Below, piece after piece: positions 6,065-10,278 of a stretch of 10,278 nt of DNA. A program made the translations under genes and the position numbers. Position 1 is the stretch's first letter. Each line of letters begins with the position of its first letter. A model generated the notes under the pieces. The model was not told the DNA's origin, searched no databases, and saw nothing but the letters and a program-made list of their open reading frames with translations. Source of the DNA: CAZKTF01 sp964555565 (lineage in GTDB: Bacteria; Planctomycetota; JAJSAM01; JAKLKS01); NCBI GenBank assembly GCA_964555565.1, contig CAZKTF010000127.1, positions 1 through 10,278 on the forward strand, given 5' to 3'.

Positions 6065-7510
6065 CTAGCCGACCGAGCCCTCCATCTCGAGCTGGATGAG
6101 CCGGTTGAGCTCCACGGCGTACTCCATGGGGAGCTCCTTCGTGAAGGGCTCGATGAAGCCGTTCACGATGAGGAGGGTGGCCTCCGCCTCCGTGAGCCCG
6201 CGGCTCCGGAGGTAGAAGAGCTGCTCCTCGCCGACCTTGCTCACCGTGGCCTCGTGGCAGATGGAGACCTGCTGCTCGTCCACCTCCATCGTGGGGTAGG
6301 TGTCCGAGCGGGACTGCGCGTCGAGGAGGAGGGCGTCGCAGCGGACGTTCACCCGCGAGCCCGTCGCCCCCTTGTGGACCTTGACCAGCCCGCGGTAGGA
6401 GGAGCGCCCGCCGTGCTTCGAGATCGATTTCGAGGTGATGGTCGAGGTCGTCCGCGGGGCCACGTGGATCACCTTGGCGCCCGCGTCCTGGTGCTGCCCC
6501 TTCCCGGCCATGGCGACGGAGAGGACCTCCCCCTGGGCCCCCTCGCCCACGAGGTAGATGGAGGGGTACTTCATCGTGAGCTTGCTGCCGAGGTTCCCGT
6601 CCACCCACTCCACGCGCGCGCCCGCGTGGGCGATCGCGCGCTTCGTCACGAGGTTGTAGACGTTGGTGGACCAGTTCTGGATCGTGGTGTAGCGGAGCTT
6701 CGCCCCGGGCATCGCGATCAGTTCCACGACCGCGCTGTGGAGGGAGTCGCTGGAATAGGTGGGGGCGGTGCAGCCCTCGATGTAGTGCACCGAGGCGCCC
6801 TCGTCGGCGATGATGAGGGTCCGCTCGAACTGGCCCATGTTCTCGGCGTTGATCCGGAAGTAGGCCTGGAGCGGGACCTTCACCTCGGTGTTCTTGGGGA
6901 CGTAGATGAAGGAGCCGCCCGACCAGACGGCGCTGTTGAGCGCGGCGAACTTGTTGTCCTCCGGGGGGATCACGGTCCCGAACCAGCGGCGCACCAGGTC
7001 CGGGTGCTCCTTGAGCCCCTGGTCCATGGAGAGGAACACGACCCCCTGGCGCACCAGGTCCTCGCGGAGGGAGTGGTAGACGACCTCGGACTCGTACTGG
7101 GCGGTGACGCCGGCGAGGAACTTCCGTTCCGCCTCCGGGATCCCGAGGCGGTCGAAGGTCTTCTTGATGTCCGCGGGGACGTCGTCCCAGGAGCGCTGCT
7201 CCCGGTCGCTGGGCTTGAGGTAGTAGAAGATCGAGTCGAACTTGATGCTGTCGAGGAGCTCCGTGTTCCCCCAGCGCGGCATCGGCTTGGCCAGGAACGT
7301 CCGGTAGGCGCGCAGCCGGAACTCGCGCATCCAGTCCGGCTCCCCCTTCATCCGGCTGATGCCCTCGACCACCTCCGCGTCGAGGCCGCGACGCGCCTTG
7401 AAGACCGGCTTCTCCTCGTCGTGGAAGCCGTACTTCTCCTTGTAGTCGCCGCTGGCCTGCACGGCCGTCCGGCCGTCGTTCCGCGCGCCGCTGCCCGTCG
7501 CCTCGGCCAT
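6065..7510 (-). CDS. sufB: SufB, Fe-S scaffold complex core subunit
   Basis: A 481-aa SufB, the subunit that receives sulfur and builds the nascent cluster with SufD and the SufC ATPase. It starts [10 protein letters not shown] at ATG 7510, with GGGAGG 6 nt upstream. The N-terminal segment [18 protein letters not shown] precedes the conserved [18 protein letters not shown]. The beta-helix core includes [11 protein letters not shown] and [15 protein letters not shown]. The C-terminus carries C418 in [20 protein letters not shown], equivalent to the catalytic Cys405 of E. coli SufB, followed by [19 protein letters not shown]. sufC ends 2 nt upstream and sufD begins 33 nt downstream. A longer reading from 7549 would overlap sufC by 37 nt and adds an Arg/Gly-rich stretch, so I reject it. 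Confidence 0.97.
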   Translation of the reverse strand: MAEATGSGARNDGRTAVQASGDYKEKYGFHDEEKPVFKARRGLDAEVVEGISRMKGEPDWMREFRLRAYRTFLAKPMPRWGNTELLDSIKFDSIFYYLKPSDREQRSWDDVPADIKKTFDRLGIPEAERKFLAGVTAQYESEVVYHSLREDLVRQGVVFLSMDQGLKEHPDLVRRWFGTVIPPEDNKFAALNSAVWSGGSFIYVPKNTEVKVPLQAYFRINAENMGQFERTLIIADEGASVHYIEGCTAPTYSSDSLHSAVVELIAMPGAKLRYTTIQNWSTNVYNLVTKRAIAHAGARVEWVDGNLGSKLTMKYPSIYLVGEGAQGEVLSVAMAGKGQHQDAGAKVIHVAPRTTSTITSKSISKHGGRSSYRGLVKVHKGATGSRVNVRCDALLLDAQSRSDTYPTMEVDEQQVSICHEATVSKVGEEQLFYLRSRGLTEAEATLLIVNGFIEPFTKELPMEYAVELNRLIQLEMEGSVG

Positions 7511-7512
7511 GG

Positions 7513-8277
7513 CTAGCCTCCCTGTCCCGCCGCCGCCGGCTCGAGCCACTCGTAGCCCTTCGCCTCCACCTCCCCGGCCAGGCCGGGGGGGCCGCTCCGT
7601 ACGAGGCGGCCCTTCATGAGGACGTGCACGCGATCGGGCCTGACGTAGTCGAGCATCCGGTTGTAGTGGGTGATGAGGAGCATCGAACGGTCGGGGCGCC
7701 TGAGGAGGTTGATCCCGTCGGCGACGACCTTGAGGGCCTCCACGTCGAGGCCGGAGTCGGTCTCGTCCAGGATGGCCACGACCGGCTCCAGGAGGGCCAT
7801 CTGGAGGACCTCGAGGCGCTTCTTCTCCCCGCCCGAGAACCCGTCGTTCACCGAGCGGGTCATGAAGGCCGGGTCCACTCCCAGGCTCGCGAGCTTCTGC
7901 TTCACCAGGGTGCGGAAGTCGCGCAGGGCCACTTCCTTCCCCCGCACCGCCTTCAGCGACTGCCGGAGCAGGTTGTGGACGCTCACCCCCGGGATCGCCG
8001 ACGGGTACTGGAAGGCGAGGAACAGTCCCTGGCGGGCCCGCACCTCGGGCGCGGCGCCGGTCACGTCCTCGCCGCGGAACAGGATGCGCCCGCGGGTGAC
8101 CGCGTACCTCGGGTGCCCCATGATGGCGGCCGAGAGCGAACTCTTCCCGGAGCCGTTGCGGCCCATGAGGGCGTGGACCTCGCCGGCGGGGAGCGAAAGG
8201 CTCACGCCGGAGACGACGGGCTTCCCATCGACCTCGACCGTGAGGTCCTGGATCTCGAGGAGGGGAGGGGTGCTCAT
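7513..8277 (-). CDS. sufC: SufC, ABC-type ATPase of the SUF complex
   Basis: A 254-aa cytoplasmic ABC ATPase that drives conformational change in SufBCD. Walker A is GRNGSGKSS (39-47), the Q-loop is Q90 in [13 protein letters not shown], the signature is FSGGEKKR (147-154), Walker B is VAILDE (167-172) with D-loop TDSGLD, and the switch is H204 in [10 protein letters not shown]. Size and the SufC-typical FSGGEKKR and DETDSGLD leave no doubt. It is the first gene of the operon. The ATG at 8277 has only a weak Shine-Dalgarno (CGGAGAG or GGAAG). The promoter and a dyad operator are 40-70 nt upstream. The TAG stop is 2 nt before sufB ATG. Confidence 0.98.
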   Translation of the reverse strand: MSTPPLLEIQDLTVEVDGKPVVSGVSLSLPAGEVHALMGRNGSGKSSLSAAIMGHPRYAVTRGRILFRGEDVTGAAPEVRARQGLFLAFQYPSAIPGVSVHNLLRQSLKAVRGKEVALRDFRTLVKQKLASLGVDPAFMTRSVNDGFSGGEKKRLEVLQMALLEPVVAILDETDSGLDVEALKVVADGINLLRRPDRSMLLITHYNRMLDYVRPDRVHVLMKGRLVRSGPPGLAGEVEAKGYEWLEPAAAGQGG

Positions 8278-8315
8278 GGCTTCCGAGGGGCTCTCCGGGG
8301 GCCGCCGACGACTGC

Positions 8316-8345
8316 CTTATGCCGGAAACCTGACACTTTACTCAA
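8316..8345 (-). promoter_or_regulatory. Candidate suf operon promoter
   Basis: On the minus strand, -35 TTGAGT (8345-8340) and -10 CATAAG (8321-8316) are 18 bp apart, each matching 4 of 6 consensus bases. The region is AT-rich compared with its surroundings. Initiation near 8309 would give a leader of about 30 nt before sufC. The dyad at 8326-8349 covers the -35 box and most of the spacer. Confidence 0.5.
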
Positions 8346-8349
8346 GTTT
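8326..8349 (-). promoter_or_regulatory. Candidate IscR/Rrf2-type operator
   Basis: On the minus strand, AAACTTGA and TCAGGTTT are reverse complements at 7 of 8 positions and are separated by 8 nt (24 bp in all). From memory, the layout resembles IscR type 1 sites (ACTTGACT...AGTCAAGT). It overlaps the -35 box, where a repressor would block RNA polymerase. The Rrf2 protein at the operon's end is the obvious candidate ligand. The dyad is seen directly; the pairing of site and protein is inferred. Confidence 0.6.
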
Positions 8350-8359
8350 TTGCAGCCCC

Positions 8360-8374
8360 CCCCGGTGACCGGGG
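8360..8374 (-). terminator. Hairpin between tRNA-Leu and sufC, possible weak terminator
   Basis: On the minus strand, CCCCGG-TCA-CCGGGG forms a 6-bp stem with a 3-nt loop, 49 nt past the tRNA-Leu 3' end and just upstream of the suf promoter. It is followed by a G-run and not a T-tract. It could define the tRNA 3' trailer or reduce read-through into suf, but it is not a canonical intrinsic terminator. Confidence 0.3.
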
Positions 8375-8423
8375 TTACGCCCGCGGGGACCCGGCCGCCG
8401 TCCTGGCCGGAACCCCCCCTGGC

Positions 8424-8507
8424 TGGTGCGAGAGGTGGGAGTCGAACCCACACGGGTTTCCCCGGCGGAGCCTAGGTCCGCCGCGTATGCCGTTCCGCCA
8501 CTCTCGC
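8424..8507 (-). tRNA. tRNA-Leu (anticodon TAG) with C at position 33
   Basis: A class II tRNA of 84 nt with encoded CCA on the minus strand. The acceptor stem GCGAGAG/CTCTCGC is perfect with discriminator A, as expected for Leu. The 3-bp D-stem GCG/CGC is typical of tRNA-Leu. A long variable arm contains GGGAAACCC. The T-arm is GTGGG-TTCGACT-CCCAC. The anticodon stem GCGGA/TCCGC encloses CCTAGGC, giving anticodon TAG (reads CUN, mainly CUA). Position 33 is C instead of the near-universal U. It lies 146 nt upstream of sufC in the same direction. Confidence 0.94.
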
Positions 8508-8515
8508 CCGGGGGG

Positions 8516-8544
8516 ATCCTACCGGGAGGGGCCCCCCGTGTCGA
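8516..8544 (-). promoter_or_regulatory. Promoter of tRNA-Leu
   Basis: On the minus strand, -35 TCGACA (8544-8539) and -10 TAGGAT (8521-8516) are separated by exactly 17 bp, with 5 of 6 matches in each box. Transcription would start around 8509, within a few nucleotides of the mature tRNA 5' end at 8507. This is the best promoter in the window. Confidence 0.7.
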
Positions 8545-8631
8545 TTCGGAGCGCCCCCGGACGGCTCCTCGCAAGCCATTTTGCGGCAAGCGGTTGTGCC
8601 CCCGGCGGCGGCGGCGCGCTGTGGAAAACGC

Positions 8632-8659
8632 TTGGCCGGCCGCTTCCGCGGTTTAGAAT
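8632..8659 (+). promoter_or_regulatory. Promoter of the response regulator gene
   Basis: -35 TTGGCC (8632-8637) and -10 TAGAAT (8654-8659) are 16 bp apart; the -10 box matches 5 of 6 consensus bases. A start near 8666 gives a 5' leader of about 39 nt before the TTG start at 8705. It diverges from the tRNA-Leu promoter about 90 bp away. Confidence 0.6.
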
Positions 8660-8704
8660 CGCCCTCGGGAAGCCCACACGTCCCTGCAGGGCACCGGAGG
8701 TCCA

Positions 8705-9586
8705 TTGGCCGCCCCGCGGATCCTCATCATCGACGACGATCTGAACATCCTCTCGACGCTGCGAATCCTTTTCCAGCGCGAGGGGTTCCAGGTTCAGACC
8801 GCCTTCGACGGCGAGGACGGGCTGAAGAAGGTCTTCGCGAGCGGGGTGGACGTGATCCTCACCGACGTGAACCTGCCGAAGATGGACGGCTTCCAGGTCT
8901 TCCAGAAGCTGAAGATGCAGGGGGTCGTCCAGCAGATCCCGATCCTCATGATGTCCGCGGCCACCACCCCCGTGGAGCGGGCCAAGTTCCTCGAGGAGGG
9001 CGTCGAGGACTTCATCCCGAAGCCCTTCAACACCATCGAGCTCCTCGCCCGCGTGAAGCGGTGCCTGGCGCGCGCCGGGGCCGGCGGGGCGGTCGGGGTG
9101 AGCTCGGCGGGGGCGGGGGCCTCCACCACCCGCGTCGGGGAACTCACCAAGGGGAAGCTCGGGGACCTCCAGGTCGTGGACCTGGTCCAGTTCTTCCTCA
9201 TGGGGCAGAAGGAGGGGCTCCTCGAGGTCTCCACGCCCGACTCCACGGCGCGCCTCTTCTTCGTGGCCGGGGAGATCGTCCACTGCACGGTCAGCGAGCG
9301 CTCGGGGATCTGCCGCGAGGGGGACGACGCGGTCTACGCCGTCCTGCGCATGAAGGACGGGAACTTCCGCGCCGCCTTCGACCGGGTCCAGATGAGCAAG
9401 CGGATCCGGACCCCCACCACCGAGCTCCTCATGGAGCACGCCCGGCGGGTGGACGAGAGCAGCCACAAGGCGGCCGCGGCGGGGACGGCGGCGGTGCCGT
9501 CCCCCGGCGGCGGACCCCATGGCGGGTCCGGAGGGTCCACGGGGGGGGGAGGCCCGCAGGACGACTTCTCCTTCGGGAAGCCTTAG
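8705..9586 (+). CDS. Response regulator: receiver domain plus DUF4388
   Basis: A 293-aa cytoplasmic two-component protein. Residues about 4-122 are a receiver domain with acidic pocket D10-D12 (ILIIDDDLN), phosphoacceptor D54 (ILTDVNLPKMDG), S84 (LMMSAA) and K106 (FIPKPF). An Ala/Gly linker follows. Residues about 145-250 resemble DUF4388 (PatA-like), with GELTKGKLGDLQVVDLVQFF, then KEGLLEVS and RLFFVAGEIVHC. This domain is frequent in myxobacteria, planctomycetes and related groups and probably mediates protein contacts; no DNA-binding domain is seen. The tail is Gly/Pro-rich, crosses a run of nine G (9541-9549), and ends DDFSFGKP. The start is TTG at 8705, since no ATG or GTG precedes the first beta strand and GGAGG lies 4 nt upstream. 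No kinase gene is in the window, so the pathway is unknown. Confidence 0.95.
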   Translation: MAAPRILIIDDDLNILSTLRILFQREGFQVQTAFDGEDGLKKVFASGVDVILTDVNLPKMDGFQVFQKLKMQGVVQQIPILMMSAATTPVERAKFLEEGVEDFIPKPFNTIELLARVKRCLARAGAGGAVGVSSAGAGASTTRVGELTKGKLGDLQVVDLVQFFLMGQKEGLLEVSTPDSTARLFFVAGEIVHCTVSERSGICREGDDAVYAVLRMKDGNFRAAFDRVQMSKRIRTPTTELLMEHARRVDESSHKAAAAGTAAVPSPGGGPHGGSGGSTGGGGPQDDFSFGKP

Positions 9587-9588
9587 TA

Positions 9589-9610
9589 CGGGCGGGGCTT
9601 GCCCCGCCCG
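9589..9610 (+). terminator. Strong GC hairpin after the response regulator
   Basis: CGGGCGGGGC is followed by TT and its exact reverse complement, a perfect 10-bp stem (in practice 9 bp with a CTTG loop) starting 2 nt after the TAG stop. No T-tract follows, so this may be a transcript-end stabilising hairpin or a GC-only terminator. A weaker bulged hairpin (9631-9655) lies just downstream. Confidence 0.6.
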
Positions 9611-9689
9611 CCGTGTGTCTGCGGAGGGTAGGCGCGGGTCCGGGTCCCGTGCGCCGGTCCCGGCGAGTGACCCGCCCCGACCTGTCCCC

Positions 9690-9718
9690 TTGACTTCGGT
9701 GCGGTATGATCGGATGAT
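9690..9718 (+). promoter_or_regulatory. Candidate promoter in the 516-bp intergenic region
   Basis: -35 TTGACT (9690-9695, 5 of 6) and -10 GATGAT (9713-9718, 4 of 6) are 17 bp apart. A second -10-like TATGAT lies at 9705-9710 but has no good -35 at the right distance. Initiation near 9725 would transcribe the hairpin region and then the gene starting at 10103, giving a leader of about 380 nt, or a separate small RNA. Confidence 0.5.
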
Positions 9719-9885
9719 CCTCGCGGTCGGCGGCCATAGAGGATCGGGTCCCGCGGGAGACTCGGTCGGGCCCGGGGGACCGGGACGGTGCCACGGCCGG
9801 TGGGATCCGGCAGAAGGCCGCCCAGAAGGCGACCCAGCAGGCGACACGGGAGAGACCTGGAAAGGAACACGCGGCGCACGGAACA

Positions 9886-9964
9886 AAGGAGCGGGGGTTG
9901 CCCTCAACGGGCGTAAAACTTCCACCTCATCCCTATTTCTCCAAGAAGTAACCCCCGCTTCCTT
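9886..9964 (+). other. Long hairpin region, possible structured RNA or leader element
   Basis: AGCGGGGGTT (9890-9899) pairs perfectly with AACCCCCGCT (9950-9959). After a one-base bulge at 9960, AAGG (9886-9889) pairs with CCTT (9961-9964). The 50-nt interior has two further helices: GCCC-TCAAC-GGGC (9900-9912) and ACTTC/GAAGT (9918-9922 with 9945-9949), so a three-way junction is possible. The interior is clearly AT-richer than the neighbouring sequence and holds a pyrimidine-rich stretch with CCACCTC and TCTCC. The 5' arm includes a Shine-Dalgarno-like AAAGGAG. It matches no riboswitch or RNA family I recognise. Confidence 0.5.
9898..9951 (+). CDS. Possible 17-codon ORF enclosed by the hairpin
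   Basis: TTG 9898 follows AAAGGAG (9885-9891) with 6-nt spacing and is read to TAA 9949-9951, giving MPSTGVKLPPHPYFSKK. The same frame is open back to TGA 9715 and has high third-position GC before about 9850 (for example QKAAQKATQQATRE), but it contains no ATG, GTG or other TTG. This could be a leader peptide, the end of a small gene with an unusual start, or a gene remnant. I recognise no family. The ORF start lies in the 5' hairpin arm and its stop overlaps the 3' arm, so folding would hide its ribosome site. Confidence 0.25.
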   Translation: MPSTGVKLPPHPYFSKK

Positions 9965-9982
9965 CGGCGCACCTCCCCCTGA

Positions 9983-10019
9983 CGCCTGTCGGCTCCGCCG
10001 GGGCGCCTGTCGGCTCCGC
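9983..10019. repeat. Two-copy 16-bp direct repeat, 21-bp period
   Basis: CGCCTGTCGGCTCCGC occurs at 9983-9998 and 10004-10019. It lies between the hairpin element and the gene at 10103 and has no coding context. It could be a small tandem duplication or paired protein sites; nothing decides between them. Confidence 0.7.
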
Positions 10020-10102
10020 AGGGCCGCGTGTCCACCCCGCGGGACGCCGGGTGGGTCTTCCTCGCGGGAACCGGCGGGGCCCGGCCCGGGTAGGATCCCC
10101 TC

Positions 10103-10278
10103 GTGAGCGCAAGCGGCGGCGCCGGTCTCCTCGTCTCGGCCCTCGTGGCAGGCCTGGTGGCCGCCGGCGTGGCGGTCCTCGCCTCGGGAGGCGCGGGTCC
10201 GTGCGCCCTGCCCCCGGCCGGCGCCGGGGCCCCCGAGACCGCCGCCGACGTGGCCTCCCTCCGGCGCGAGGTGGCGGC
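10103..10278 (+). CDS. Start of a membrane-anchored protein of unknown function (3' end outside window)
   Basis: GTG 10103 is preceded by AGGA (10092-10095) with 7-nt spacing and by an in-frame TAG at 10091, so it is the only usable start. The 58 codons in the window have very high third-position GC. The protein begins MSASGGAGLLVSALVAGLVA and continues AGVAVLASGG, giving a hydrophobic segment at about residues 8-28. This is an uncleaved signal anchor or a signal peptide. An Ala/Pro/Gly-rich stretch follows, then ADVASLRREVA, which looks like the start of a coiled coil. No catalytic motif is reached. Single-pass anchor plus coiled coil would suit several envelope proteins; the family cannot be named. 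Confidence 0.7.
   Translation, partial: MSASGGAGLLVSALVAGLVAAGVAVLASGGAGPCALPPAGAGAPETAADVASLRREVA

Noticed and set aside
3150..6608. A long minus-strand open frame running in phase into sufU
   Set aside because: Only the last part (3149-2688) is SufU. Upstream of that it crosses sufB, sufD, the Rieske gene and sufS out of frame and gives Arg/Gly/Pro-rich nonsense.
3311..7516. A 1401-codon open frame on the plus strand, antisense to sufS-sufB
   Set aside because: It is the mirror of high-GC coding sequence on the minus strand. Its translation is low-complexity, rich in Arg, Gly, His and Val with no domain, while the minus-strand genes have full catalytic motifs.
8519..9925. A 468-codon minus-strand open frame over the response regulator
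   Set aside because: It is antisense to a gene with intact receiver and DUF4388 motifs and its own promoter; the translation has no domain signal.
9714..10106. ATG 9714 open frame of about 130 codons on the plus strand
   Set aside because: Third-position GC is low compared with other genes here, the translation is Gly/Pro/Arg-rich without a recognisable domain, and it runs through the hairpin and the direct repeats.

Overview
This is a very GC-rich bacterial window. It is dominated by a complete SUF iron-sulfur cluster assembly operon on the minus strand. The operon is flanked by a tRNA-Gly/tRNA-Thr/tuf unit (minus, left edge), a tRNA-Leu gene (minus) and a receiver-DUF4388 response regulator (plus). 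The best lineage clue is EF-Tu. Its switch I segment reads [14 protein letters not shown] instead of the usual ARGITI form, which I recall from planctomycete EF-Tu proteins such as that of Rhodopirellula. Planctomycetota is therefore my favoured assignment; it rests on memory and one gene, and no species is claimed.

Layout. Positions 1-1031 hold the first 343 codons of tuf (minus). Upstream lie tRNA-Thr(GGT) at 1182-1257 and tRNA-Gly(TCC) at 1311-1384, with a plausible promoter at 1484-1512, so all three probably share one transcript. A 35-bp tandem duplication, each copy carrying a 7-bp hairpin, sits between tRNA-Thr and tuf. A cluster of GGGGTCTGACCCC-type repeats at 1535-1663 separates this unit from the suf operon.

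The suf operon reads leftward from 8277 to 1674: sufC, sufB, sufD, a Rieske ferredoxin, sufS, sufU, sufT (DUF59) and an Rrf2-family regulator with three cysteines. SufS takes sulfur from cysteine, SufU relays it to the SufBCD scaffold, SufT probably helps cluster maturation or delivery, and the Rieske protein is a probable electron donor. The Rrf2 protein probably senses cluster status. Upstream of sufC, a 24-bp dyad with half-sites AAACTTGA and TCAGGTTT overlaps the -35 box and looks like an IscR/Rrf2 operator, which would close an autoregulatory loop. Two operon proteins carry unusual low-complexity segments: a collagen-like Gly-Pro-Glu repeat in SufD, and a Gly-rich then Pro/Ala-rich N-terminus in SufT encoded by an inverted repeat with G-quadruplex motifs on both strands.

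At 8424-8507 lies tRNA-Leu(TAG), with its own near-consensus promoter and a C where nearly all tRNAs have U33. On the plus strand, 8705-9586 encodes the response regulator, preceded by a good promoter and followed by a strong GC hairpin. The 516-bp stretch 9587-10102 has no clear gene. It contains a promoter-like sequence (9690-9718), an AT-richer hairpin whose arms enclose a possible 17-codon ORF with a good Shine-Dalgarno, and a 21-bp-period repeat. At 10103 a membrane-anchored protein of unknown function begins and runs off the window.
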